In this document: one piece after another, positions 52,419-60,723 of the stretch | How positions within the stretch are numbered: position 1 is the first letter of the stretch | How the letters are laid out: the number at the start of each line of letters is the position of its first letter | Source of the DNA: Fen-1258 sp041658245 | Lineage (GTDB): Bacteria; Bacteroidota; Ignavibacteria; Ignavibacteriales; Melioribacteraceae | Assembly (NCBI GenBank): GCA_041658245.1 | Contig: JBBAAM010000012.1 | Span: 7,880 to 71,879, forward strand | Direction of reading: 5' to 3' | Length of the DNA stretch: 64,000 nt | Program-made: the position numbers and the translations under genes | The notes under the pieces: generated by a model | Database searches by the model: none | What the model was told of the DNA's origin: nothing | The model's input: only the letters and a program-made list of their open reading frames with translations

Positions 52419-53975
52419 TTAAGTAACAACTTGATAAACTGAATCCAATACTGTTCCGTCAACCCATTTAACAATAGCTACTACTTTCTTTTTATTCACA
52501 TTTGGTTTCTGAGGAGCGCCGCCGCAAATTTCATAAACTTCTTTTTGAATCTCTTTTATAGAACGAATTGGTAATGAAGAATTCTTTACAGCATTTAACA
52601 AATCTTTTCTTTTTGGATTAATTGCAATTCCTCTCTCAGTAACTATTACATCAATTAGTTTTCCCGGTCCGCAAAGCGTTGTTACCTCATCAAGTATTAC
52701 CGGAATTCTATCTCTAAACGAAGGCACAGCGATAATGGTACATTTTGAGTAGAGACAATTTTGCCAACCGCCGATTCCATGAAGCAAATAACCATCTGAA
52801 TGCGAAACAACATTTGCATTAAAGTTTATATCAACTTCAGTTGCGCCAAGAATAGCCGCATCAACCATTGAAGCAAAATTTCCTTTACCATGATAATTGT
52901 AACTTGTGAACGGTGTTGTCATTACATGATTCGGATTATCGCGCATTGAACGAACTCCATCAAGATCGAAAGTTTGTCCGTCAAGAATGTAATCCGTTAA
53001 TCCTTCTTCCAATAATTCAACTAAATATTTTGTAGAACCTCCTCGTATAAATCTTGCTTTTATTCCTTTTGCTTTCATTATTTCTTTTAAGTAAAGAATA
53101 ACAGCTAAGTTTGTTCCGCCTGCTCCTGCTTGATATGAAAATCCTTCTTTCACGATCCCAGCTTCATTCATAAACTGAGCAATATATTCTGCGATTAACA
53201 GTCTATCCGGACTCTTAGTCATTTCCGTTGTTCCGCTTACAATTTTTGAAGTATCACCGAGCGAATCAACCTGAACTACGTAATCAACATTGTTGCCTTG
53301 GATTTGCCAAGGTACACATGGAAATGGAACAAGGTTATCTGTAACAACAATAACTTTATCAGCAAATTCAGAATCTGCAAGTGCAAAACCAAGTCCGCCG
53401 CAAGCAGATTTACCATTGACACCATTTGCATTTCCAAACTGATCTGCTGTTGGTGCCGCAATGACTGCAATATCAATATGAACTTCACCATCTTGAATTG
53501 ATTGATACCTTCCTCCGTGTGAACGAAGAACTCCGATACCTTTCATATTTCCTTCACTGGTAAATTTTCCAAGCGGACCGTTCATACTTCCTTCGATGTG
53601 GTGAATGGTTCCGTCTTTTAAATATTTAATTAAATGCGAGTGGCAGGGGAAAGAAGCGCTCGGGAACCAGCGAATATTTTTTACACCCAATGAATGAATT
53701 GTATCAAATAAAATGTTTGTCAGCTGATCTCCATTTCTGAGATGATGATGTGTAGAAATTGTCATTCCATCTTTTAGTCCGGCTTTTTTCAGTGCATCCT
53801 TCAAACTTTTTACTTTTTTGTTTCCATCAGCAGGGTAGTCTGCGCATGATCTGATTGGAGGGCTTGCAATTTTTCCGCTCGATTTAAATTTATCAACGCC
53901 CTTAAATGGAATTTGTTTTTGTCCGTTGACTTCTGTGGGGACTAATCTGCCGTCTACGTTTTTTTTAAATTGCAT
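52419..53975 (-). CDS. citF: Citrate lyase alpha subunit (citrate:acetyl-ACP transferase)
   Basis: 518-residue CitF: moves the acyl carrier protein from acetyl to citrate in the citrate lyase cycle (citrate to acetate + oxaloacetate). Signature stretches: DGMTISTHHHLRNGDQLTNI, GPLGKFTSEGNMKGIGVLRS HGGR, FGNANGVNGKSACGGLGFAL, and a CoA-transferase-like C-terminal half with VSHSDGYLLHGIGGWQNCLY and VTERGIAINPKRKDL. ATG at 53975 has GAGG 7 bases upstream. It lies downstream of the CitD-CitE fusion gene, as in cit operons. citC, citX and citG for activation are not in the window. Confidence 0.94.
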   Translation of the reverse strand: MQFKKNVDGRLVPTEVNGQKQIPFKGVDKFKSSGKIASPPIRSCADYPADGNKKVKSLKDALKKAGLKDGMTISTHHHLRNGDQLTNILFDTIHSLGVKNIRWFPSASFPCHSHLIKYLKDGTIHHIEGSMNGPLGKFTSEGNMKGIGVLRSHGGRYQSIQDGEVHIDIAVIAAPTADQFGNANGVNGKSACGGLGFALADSEFADKVIVVTDNLVPFPCVPWQIQGNNVDYVVQVDSLGDTSKIVSGTTEMTKSPDRLLIAEYIAQFMNEAGIVKEGFSYQAGAGGTNLAVILYLKEIMKAKGIKARFIRGGSTKYLVELLEEGLTDYILDGQTFDLDGVRSMRDNPNHVMTTPFTSYNYHGKGNFASMVDAAILGATEVDINFNANVVSHSDGYLLHGIGGWQNCLYSKCTIIAVPSFRDRIPVILDEVTTLCGPGKLIDVIVTERGIAINPKRKDLLNAVKNSSLPIRSIKEIQKEVYEICGGAPQKPNVNKKKVVAIVKWVDGTVLDSVYQVVT

Positions 53976-53984
53976 TTTAACCTC

Positions 53985-54067
53985 ATAATAGAACACAGAT
54001 TTTTTATGATGATTATGATTTTTTATGATCTTAATAAATCATAAAGGATCATAATGATCAGTGTTCT
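53985..54067. repeat. Palindromic repeat between citDE and citF
   Basis: ATAGAACACAGA at one end and TCAGTGTTCTAT at the other enclose alternating ATGATTATGATTTTTTATGA-type words and their complements (AATCATAAAGGATCATAATG), so the whole can form a long AT-rich hairpin. It overlaps the citDE stop by two bases. This is a REP-like element within an operon. Confidence 0.7.
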
Positions 54068-55286
54068 ATTCCTTTTCCCAATTTTTAGTTAACAACCCAT
54101 TTAGTATAGCGAGATTAATTGTATGTTGTGCGCGTTTTACAACAGGTGCATCTATCATTTTACTGCCAAGAGCTACAACGCCAAGTCCGTTCTTCTCTGC
54201 TTCATTGAATGCAAGAACAATTTTTTTCGCTTTCTCAATTTCTTTTCCCGATGGCGCAAAAGCTTCATGCACAACTTTTATCTGACGGGGATGAATACAA
54301 CCCTTTCCTTCAAATCCAAGAGCTTTGGCTTCTATAATACTGGCTCTTAATCCTTCAACATCATCAACATCCGAAAAGACTGTATCAATAGCTTGAACTC
54401 CGGCAGCTTTCGCAGAATTAACAACAGCACTTCTCGCATAAAAACTTTCTTTACCTTCGTTTGTTCTTTCAACACCAAGATCTGCAGTGTAATCTTCAAG
54501 TCCTACTGCAAGAGCGCAAACTTTATCGGAAGCGCTTGCAATTTCGTAAGACTTAACAACTCCTAGTGCGCTTTCTATTATCGGCATTAAATATATTTCT
54601 GCCGAAATATTATTCATCGCTTTAATAATATTTATTTCTTCTTCAACATCTTTAACTGTTATTGCTGATTCACACTTCGGTATAAGAATAACATGCACGT
54701 TATGAGGTACAACAAATTTCAAATCATTTAATCCCATCGGTAATTGATTGATACGAACCATTCTCTCAGCATTGTAGAAATCCACTGAACAAAGAGCGTT
54801 ACGTACTAAATATCGTGCAGAATCTTTTTCACTCGGTGTAACACTGTCTTCGAGATCGAGAATGATTCCATCCGGATAATGCAATCCTGCATTGGGATAA
54901 AACTTTGGCTCATTTCCGGGAAGATAAAGTCTGCTTCTACGCATTCTATCTTTTTGAGTTAAGTAAAAATTATTTTTGTTCATTGATGGAAGAAATTCTC
55001 TTGAATCATCCGGTCTAATTTTTTTATAAGCAGCTTCAAATCGTGCGGCAAGTGTAAACGGAAGTGCACCGTTATCTTCAACCAATATTTCGGCATGCTT
55101 GATCTCAAAGAAATCGCACATAATAATTATCATATCATTGATGTCTTGACCGTACATTGAATTAACTTTGCTTTGAACGGAAAATTTAATTCCTTTACCT
55201 TTTGTTAATTCAATTTCAACGAAGCAATCGGAGCGGACATTATTTCCGCGTTTTCCTGCCCATCCTTTTTTGTTATCTGTTTTCAT
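54066..55286 (-). CDS. Fused citrate lyase acyl carrier (CitD) and beta subunit (CitE)
   Basis: 406 residues joining two citrate lyase subunits that are normally separate. Residues about 5-90 are CitD-like: GKRGNNVRSDCFVEIELTKG, GIKFSVQSKVNSMYGQDIND, and LVEDNGALPFTLAARFEAAY, with a Ser (R-S-D-C) where CitD carries its CoA-derived prosthetic group. Residues about 110-406 are CitE/HpcH-fold: RRSRLYLPGNEPKFYPNAGL with PDGIILDLEDSVTPSEKDSA R, VRINQLP, LIPKCESA, MPIIESALGVV, and EGKGCIHPRQIKVVHEAF. It would cleave the citryl group on its own carrier domain to acetyl and oxaloacetate, with CitF doing the transfer. Start at 55286, 14 bases after yoeB's end. Confidence 0.85.
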   Translation of the reverse strand: MKTDNKKGWAGKRGNNVRSDCFVEIELTKGKGIKFSVQSKVNSMYGQDINDMIIIMCDFFEIKHAEILVEDNGALPFTLAARFEAAYKKIRPDDSREFLPSMNKNNFYLTQKDRMRRSRLYLPGNEPKFYPNAGLHYPDGIILDLEDSVTPSEKDSARYLVRNALCSVDFYNAERMVRINQLPMGLNDLKFVVPHNVHVILIPKCESAITVKDVEEEINIIKAMNNISAEIYLMPIIESALGVVKSYEIASASDKVCALAVGLEDYTADLGVERTNEGKESFYARSAVVNSAKAAGVQAIDTVFSDVDDVEGLRASIIEAKALGFEGKGCIHPRQIKVVHEAFAPSGKEIEKAKKIVLAFNEAEKNGLGVVALGSKMIDAPVVKRAQHTINLAILNGLLTKNWEKE

Positions 55287-55300
55287 GATCTATTCTAATT

Positions 55301-55585
55301 TTATTCGTAATGACCAATTATAAAAACTATTTCAATTGTTTTTTCTTTTACTCGATAAATCAATCTATCTTTTTTATTAATTCTTCTTGACCAGCAAGGA
55401 GGGATTTCATGTTTAAGATGTTCTGGCTTCCCAATACCATAAAAAGGAGATTCAGCAATTATTTTTATAAGCTGCTCGATTTTATTGAAATAATGTTTTT
55501 GATCTGATTCAGATTTAGTTTTTTGGATCAATTTGATTTGTTTTAAAGATTCAGGAGACCAAATTAAATCAAATTTATTTTTCAC
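55301..55585 (-). CDS. yoeB: YoeB-family mRNA interferase toxin
   Basis: 94 residues of the Txe/YoeB family: FDLIWSPESLKQIKLIQKT, IIAESPFYGIGKPEHLKHEI, then PPCWSRRINKKDRLIYRV and FIIGHYE. The R-R-I-N-x-x-x-R-L-x-Y core and H-Y end hold the catalytic residues. It overlaps the antitoxin by four bases (ATGA). The pair is inserted in the citrate lyase region. Confidence 0.93.
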   Translation of the reverse strand: MKNKFDLIWSPESLKQIKLIQKTKSESDQKHYFNKIEQLIKIIAESPFYGIGKPEHLKHEIPPCWSRRINKKDRLIYRVKEKTIEIVFIIGHYE

Positions 55586-55854
55586 TTTTGAACTCTGAGC
55601 ACTTGTTCAATGGTTAATTTTTTCCATTTACCTTTTTCTAACTGTGATATACCTTTTTTAATGCTTTTAACCCATTTGGGATTGCTCATCACATAAAGGT
55701 TTTCAACCATATTATCGAATTCTTCTTTGGAGACGAGTACTGCATCTTTTCTCCCTTTAGAACCAACGATAATAACCTGATCTGCATTATCATTTACATA
55801 ATTGATCAATCTGTTTAATTTGTTTCTGGCATCTGTATAAATTACAGCTTGCAT
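55582..55854 (-). CDS. yefM: YefM/Phd-family antitoxin
   Basis: 90 residues: MQAVIYTDARNKLNRLINYV is the Phd/YefM DNA-binding start, and GRKDAVLVSKEEFDNMVENL the family's second signature. The rest (PKWVKSIKKGISQLEKGKW) is the toxin-binding tail. It would neutralise YoeB and repress the shared promoter just upstream. Confidence 0.92.
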   Translation of the reverse strand: MQAVIYTDARNKLNRLINYVNDNADQVIIVGSKGRKDAVLVSKEEFDNMVENLYVMSNPKWVKSIKKGISQLEKGKWKKLTIEQVLRVQK

Positions 55855-55933
55855 ACTATCTCCTTCATTCTGTCATTATACTGACACAAATTTAATGAAT
55901 GTAAAATCATCAGCAAAGAGAAAAAAATATCTA

Positions 55934-57445
55934 TTATTTACGGTTGTACTTTTTATCGGTGCTTCGTCTTACTTTTTTTGTAAACCTATACATTATCTTT
56001 TTCGATTTTTGTTTTAAGATCAAAGAACTCATGAATTTATTTATCTTAATATTCTCACATTCAAAAATCATTTTCTTTATTTCTATTTGGCGTTTCTTTG
56101 TAAGAATATTATCCGATAATGCTTTGAATTTATTGTCAAGGTCTTCGATTGTCATCGGTTCACGCGGATCTCCTCTTGGATATTCCAAATATTTAGAAAA
56201 CTCTCTTCCGTCTTTTGTCCGGACCACAACCTTCGATGGCTGCTTTGCCGGGAACATCTTTTCGAATTCATATGATGCTTCTCCTTTGATCTTGTCAATC
56301 ACTTCCCAAATTCTTGGATCTTTCATTTTTTCATCGCTGAATGTTTGTGTAGTGATCTTTCGATCTACTATTGCGGCGGCGATACAGTAGGGGAGTGAAT
56401 GATCTGCAGTCTCTCGAGATTCAGGACGGTATTTATGCGGATCGAATAAAATATCACACGCACGTGCGATTGTTGTAATTATAACCGTTTCAATCTCATC
56501 ATATTTTATATCGTGATTGATGATTGTTTTAAGAGTAGCGGAGATGTGTGTGTGTGTAAGAGCTTCGGTAGGAAATGCTTTCATACTGCATTCTAAAATT
56601 ATCCAACTCTTACCTAAATCTTTTATTAAAGCATCAAGATCCCAAGACCATTCGGATTCACCCTCACGTCCTTTCATCATAACCGGATTTAATTTTTCCT
56701 CTTTGGAATCCCATCCGCCGAAGCAATCCATAAATCCTTCTTTTCCCTCGAATACTTTTTCTGTTCCGCTGTAACCTTTCTGTGCCATCAATGCGGCAAA
56801 TACTCCGCTTTGAGTTGCCATCGGGTCAACAGTATTTTTCATCATTGTTAGTTTTCCGGCAGTCGGGCAGCCGATTGTGTGATTATGAGAACCGCTGATT
56901 CCAATTGCATTTACCATTTGATCAACTGTTAATTCTAAAATTTTTCCTGCCACAATCGGTGAAACAAATTGTGTTAGCGTTGCATGATGCCATTTTCTTT
57001 CACGGATTCCCGGTTTTGCAAAAAGACAGAGCCGTTGCTCAAATTCATAAGCAAGAACAATTGCAACGATTACATCTTTCATTGATGCGCCGACAAGTTC
57101 TGCACAAGAAAGTGCTGCGGGAATAATATCTGACGGATGTGAAGGATCTTCCTTCCAGTAGATGTCGTTGAAATCGAGTGAACGTATCATCAGAGAATTT
57201 ACAAGTGTTGCATTCACAGCCGGAATTTTATCTCCGAATGCAATTACGGTTGCTTCCGGTTTACCGCCCATCTGTTTATAAATATTACGTATGATATTTA
57301 CATCTTTGGTTTTGTAAGCACCAAACGCGCACCCGATCGAATCATATAAATATCTTTTTACTTCATTGATTACTTCTTTTGGCAGATCTTCATATTTCAA
57401 GTTGACAGCAAATTCTGAAATTACTCGTGAAATGGTTTTTTCCAT
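55934..57445 (-). CDS. MmgE/PrpD-family protein (2-methylcitrate dehydratase-like)
   Basis: 503 residues. MEKTISRVISEFAVNLKYED LPKEVI, then YDSIGCAFGAY, LDFNDIYWKEDPSHPSDIIP AALSCAEL, WHHATLTQFVSPIVAGKIL and SGSHNHTIGCPTAGKLTMMK NT are PrpD-like. Members dehydrate 2-methylcitrate, itaconate-related acids or iminodisuccinate; the last 60 residues are basic and poorly conserved. The start at 57445 has GGGAA upstream, while a longer frame to 57532 lacks a family match. In a cluster with citrate lyase and an aconitase it may act on a citrate-like tricarboxylate. Confidence 0.88.
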   Translation of the reverse strand: MEKTISRVISEFAVNLKYEDLPKEVINEVKRYLYDSIGCAFGAYKTKDVNIIRNIYKQMGGKPEATVIAFGDKIPAVNATLVNSLMIRSLDFNDIYWKEDPSHPSDIIPAALSCAELVGASMKDVIVAIVLAYEFEQRLCLFAKPGIRERKWHHATLTQFVSPIVAGKILELTVDQMVNAIGISGSHNHTIGCPTAGKLTMMKNTVDPMATQSGVFAALMAQKGYSGTEKVFEGKEGFMDCFGGWDSKEEKLNPVMMKGREGESEWSWDLDALIKDLGKSWIILECSMKAFPTEALTHTHISATLKTIINHDIKYDEIETVIITTIARACDILFDPHKYRPESRETADHSLPYCIAAAIVDRKITTQTFSDEKMKDPRIWEVIDKIKGEASYEFEKMFPAKQPSKVVVRTKDGREFSKYLEYPRGDPREPMTIEDLDNKFKALSDNILTKKRQIEIKKMIFECENIKINKFMSSLILKQKSKKIMYRFTKKVRRSTDKKYNRK

Positions 57446-57747
57446 ATTTTTTCCCGTTGTTATGATTTTAATGAATTTGTAAAAGCAAAAAAGAAAAGAG
57501 GAAAAATTATTTATTTTGCCAGTTGGTTTCAAAAACCTTAGGAAAGTTAAGCCAAGGGAAGAGTTGTTTTGAAGTATTTGATTTTTTCTTCAGCATATAA
57601 TTTTATTGACTGAAATATTTCTGATGTAAAATTATCGTTTTGCAACTTCAAAAAAAAGTGAAAATAGAACGCTGATAATACGGATTAGATTGATTTTCGC
57701 TGATCTATCTGCGAGAATCCATTTAATCTGCGTCATCTGTGTGCCAT
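57446..57747. other. Intergenic region with a repeat relic
   Basis: About 300 bases between two minus-strand genes. From 57668 it reads GAACGCTGATAATACGGATT, later TTTTCGCTGATCTATCTGCG AG, and ends AATCTGCGTCATCTGTGTGC C. This is a run of related words with the look of a degenerate dispersed repeat. No frame or RNA gene recognised. Confidence 0.5.
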
Positions 57748-59727
57748 TTAATTTGTCAATTTTTGTTTTACCCAATTCTCTAATCCACCGGTAACAATTA
57801 ATTCCTGTGCAGCTTCGCCAACGGGGTCAATAGAATAAGTTTTGTTATTGGCAATCAAAACAGAATTTTGAAAATCTATCTTAGCAGTAATTTCTGTTTT
57901 AACAGTAAGTTTCTCTTTACCGAATTTAGTTTTCAAATCATTAACAAGTTCCGGACACTCGATAACAAGAAAACCGTTGTTAAGTGCATTGCGTTTATAA
58001 GTTTCATTGAATGAACCGGCAATGACCAAACTAATACCACGATACTTAAGAGCAGTTGCTGCTTGTTCTCGAGAACTTCCGGTTCCAAAATTGAATCCGC
58101 CTATAAGAATATCACCGTCTTTAACAATCTTGCCAAATTCAGGATCATAATTTTCCATAACAACATTAGCTTGCTCTTGCGGAGTCATATCATCATTGTA
58201 TGTGTACTTGCCGGGATAAATTCCATCTGTGTTCAAATTATCTTGATGGCAGAAAATTAATTTGCCGCTAAGTTGAGAAGGGAATCCACCAATTATTTTA
58301 ACACTAGTTTTAGCTTTTTCTGATTTGGAATTTATTTTTATTTCACCAAGTAGTTTGCCCGGAGAATCTTGGAAATCGAAATTAATAAAACCTGCTAATG
58401 CTGAAGAAGCAACAACTGCAGGTGAAGCAAGATACGTTTGAGCATTCGGTGAACCCATTCTTCCTTTAAAATTTCTATTCGTTGCAGAGATGCCAACTTC
58501 ACCATCTTCAAGTAATCCTGTACCGAGTCCTATACAAGGACCGCAGCTTGGCGGAAGGGGAATTGCACCGGCATCAATTAAAATTTTCCAATCGCCGCGT
58601 TTTTCACTTTCTTCCTGTACTTCACTTGATGCTGCGGCAATATAAAATTTAACATGCTCTGCAAATTTTTTACCACGAACAACTGATGCGGCTTCTGCAA
58701 TATCATCTACACGGGAATTTACACATGAGAGTAAATACGCTTTGTTTATCTTCACTTGTTTTTTTTTGATCTCGGAAATCGAAGTCATTGTTTTAACTGT
58801 GTTTGGTCCGGAGACATGCGGTTCGATCGAAGAGAGATCAATTGAAAGTTCTTTTGCGTAGAAAGCATCGGTATCTGCTTTCAATTCTGATAATTCCTTT
58901 TCGAGGTCTGCAATTCTTTTTTTGTTAATGCGTGGATGGACACCATTACCATCAACATCAGAAGTAACTCCTTCTAATCCACGTGCTTCGACAATCTCAG
59001 TACGGCGCTTCAACCATTCAATTGTAATTTCATCAATTGGAAATACTCCAGCCATTGCTCCCCATTCGGTTGTCATGTTTGAAATCGTAAGTCTCTGATC
59101 AATTGCTAATTGTTTTATTCCATCACCAACAAACTCGATCGCATGATTTAATACTTCATCATGATTAAAAAATCCACAGAGAGCAATAATAATATCTTTA
59201 CCTGTCACACCAGGTCGAAGTTTCCCTTTCAATTCTACTTTTGCAATTGGCGGTACTTGCCACCAAGTGCGTGATGTTGCCCAAATTGCTGCAGCATCTG
59301 TTCGAACGATTGGAGTTCCCAAACAACCTATTCCGCCATACATATTTGAATGGCTGTCGGATGCAACCGCCATTGTACCGGGCCATGCGTATCCTTCTTC
59401 GATCATAATTTGATGACCAATACCACGTCCGGCAGGATAAAAATCAGCACCCATTGATTTGGAAAACTCTTCGATCTTTTTATACTTCTGCAAATTCTTT
59501 TCATCTTTGTTTTGAATATCATGATCGAGAGTGTGAACAACTTGTCGAGGATTCGCAAGTTTCGTTGCGCCAATACTTTTAAATTTTGGAATCACAGCGC
59601 CTGTGTTATCATGTGTCATCACATAAGCCGGTTTTATGGAAATGTAATCTCCGGCATGAACAGTATGACTTGGTGCTAATCCTACTGCATGTTTCTGAGC
59701 GATTTTTTCGATTAATGTCTGTGGCAT
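57748..59727 (-). CDS. Aconitase-family hydratase closely resembling fungal homoaconitase (Lys4)
   Basis: 659-residue [4Fe-4S] hydro-lyase. LIEKIAQKHAVGL, GDYISIKPAYVMTHDN, TLDHDIQNKDEKNLQKYKKI, FYPAGRGIGHQIMIEEGYAW and TWWQVPPIAKVELKG follow yeast Lys4 almost word for word as I recall it, as does the swivel part (DNLNTDGIYPGKYTY, GGFNFGTGSSREQAATAL). Cluster ligands are in LLSCVNSR and CGPCIGLG. In bacteria such large Lys4-like proteins may act as aconitase, homoaconitase or methylcitrate/isocitrate hydratase, and context (citrate lyase, isocitrate-type dehydrogenase) favours citrate or a homologue. ATG at 59727 with CCGGAG upstream. Confidence 0.88.
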   Translation of the reverse strand: MPQTLIEKIAQKHAVGLAPSHTVHAGDYISIKPAYVMTHDNTGAVIPKFKSIGATKLANPRQVVHTLDHDIQNKDEKNLQKYKKIEEFSKSMGADFYPAGRGIGHQIMIEEGYAWPGTMAVASDSHSNMYGGIGCLGTPIVRTDAAAIWATSRTWWQVPPIAKVELKGKLRPGVTGKDIIIALCGFFNHDEVLNHAIEFVGDGIKQLAIDQRLTISNMTTEWGAMAGVFPIDEITIEWLKRRTEIVEARGLEGVTSDVDGNGVHPRINKKRIADLEKELSELKADTDAFYAKELSIDLSSIEPHVSGPNTVKTMTSISEIKKKQVKINKAYLLSCVNSRVDDIAEAASVVRGKKFAEHVKFYIAAASSEVQEESEKRGDWKILIDAGAIPLPPSCGPCIGLGTGLLEDGEVGISATNRNFKGRMGSPNAQTYLASPAVVASSALAGFINFDFQDSPGKLLGEIKINSKSEKAKTSVKIIGGFPSQLSGKLIFCHQDNLNTDGIYPGKYTYNDDMTPQEQANVVMENYDPEFGKIVKDGDILIGGFNFGTGSSREQAATALKYRGISLVIAGSFNETYKRNALNNGFLVIECPELVNDLKTKFGKEKLTVKTEITAKIDFQNSVLIANNKTYSIDPVGEAAQELIVTGGLENWVKQKLTN

Positions 59728-59746
59728 TATTTTTCTCCGGAAACAT

Positions 59747-59782
59747 CTCGCGAGAGGCAAGAGGCGAGAAGCTAGAAGTATT
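59747..59782. repeat. Repeat flanking the S23 gene (left)
   Basis: CGCGAGAGGCAAGAGGCGAG AAGCTAGAAG. Its GAGAAGCTAGAAG matches, in inverted orientation, the flank on the other side of the four-helix-bundle gene (60148-60180). Confidence 0.65.
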
Positions 59783-60145
59783 TTAAGTTTTGTTTTTTAT
59801 TTTCTTAATTAGTGAAGTTATCATTGCAAAAATGCTATTTAGTAACGGTTCTATTCCTTCTAATTCTTTTTCTGAACAATATTTTAGTCTAACAGAAATT
59901 ACTAATTGAGTATCAATCTCAACAAGAGAGGAACGGGCAATTTCCAAGAATCTACATTTTTCTAATGAAGAGGTTCTAGATAATCCTTCTGAAAGATTCG
60001 AAGTTATAGAAACAGATGCTCGGCGCAATTGATTTGTTAAACCAAACAATTCTTCTCTTGGGAAACTCTTAGTGATAGAATAGATTTTGTCAACTAACTC
60101 TAAACTAAATTTCCAAACATCTAAATTTTTATGACTTAATTGCAT
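59783..60145 (-). CDS. Four-helix-bundle protein (S23/IVS-type)
   Basis: 120 residues: HKNLDVWKFSLELVDKIYSI TKSFPREELFGLTNQLRRAS VSITSNLSEGLSR..., the exact signature of the S23 ribosomal-associated four-helix bundle family first found in 23S rRNA intervening sequences, ending with a long helix (LNSIFAMITSLIKKIKNK). Biochemical role unknown; some relatives are diversity-generating-retroelement accessory (Avd-like) or RNA-binding proteins. It sits alone between the aconitase and HD genes, framed by inverted GAGAGGCTAGAAGCAAGAGG-like repeats, which suggests a small mobile unit. Confidence 0.9.
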   Translation of the reverse strand: MQLSHKNLDVWKFSLELVDKIYSITKSFPREELFGLTNQLRRASVSITSNLSEGLSRTSSLEKCRFLEIARSSLVEIDTQLVISVRLKYCSEKELEGIEPLLNSIFAMITSLIKKIKNKT

Positions 60146-60147
60146 TT

Positions 60148-60180
60148 AACCTCTTGCTTCTAGCCTCTCACTTCTCACGC
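60148..60180. repeat. Repeat flanking the S23 gene (right)
   Basis: AACCTCTTGCTTCTAGCCTC TCACTTCTCACGC. The complement reads GAAGTGAGAGGCTAGAAGCA AGAGG, matching the left flank's GAGGCAAGAGGCGAGAAGCT AGAAG in pieces. The repeats are inverted relative to each other. Confidence 0.65.
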
Positions 60181-60708
60181 CTTAAACGGTTCGAACGATA
60201 CAAAATCTGCATGATGAACAATGATTGATTCAACACTTCTCTTACCAAGGTCACCTTCTTTTGAATGATATGCAATTATATGTAAAACTTCCGGAGGCAA
60301 TCCAAACCGGTCTGCTATTGCTACCCCGCTGAACGGATGGCGAAGTAATTTTCCGGTGTGACTTGTAGTTAACTTACCGTCAACTTTATCGTATTCGATC
60401 AACTTTCCTACATCAATTAAAATTGCACCGGCAATAAGATGATCCATATTGATCTGAATCGAATCTCCGAAATTATTTTTCATTCTATTTGCGATATCAA
60501 CAGCAAGCTGCACACAAGTCCGTTTATGATTCATGAATGAAACATTACAATCTTTGATCAGCAAAGAAAATGGGATCACTTCTAAATCTTCAGCAGTTAG
60601 AACTGAATTCTCAATTGCATAGACCCAACAATCAAGGACTTTATCTTTTACTATCTTATCATTGATCCAATCAATTTCCGGCCAGATTATTTTTACTTTA
60701 TCACGCAT
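60175..60708 (-). CDS. HD-domain protein with altered metal motif
   Basis: 177 residues, HD-fold hydrolase-like. An upstream H (FMNHKRTCVQLAVDIANRM), then AGAILIDVGKLIEY, where most HD proteins have H-D-I-G-K, so the central His is Ile. It continues with HTGKLLRHPFSGVAIADRFG LPPEVLHIIAYHS and SIIVHHADF. Other His residues are kept. Whether it hydrolyses phosphate esters is uncertain. It lies 15 bases after cstA in the same direction. Function unknown. Confidence 0.75.
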   Translation of the reverse strand: MRDKVKIIWPEIDWINDKIVKDKVLDCWVYAIENSVLTAEDLEVIPFSLLIKDCNVSFMNHKRTCVQLAVDIANRMKNNFGDSIQINMDHLIAGAILIDVGKLIEYDKVDGKLTTSHTGKLLRHPFSGVAIADRFGLPPEVLHIIAYHSKEGDLGKRSVESIIVHHADFVSFEPFKA

Positions 60709-60723
60709 ATAGTCTCCATAATA

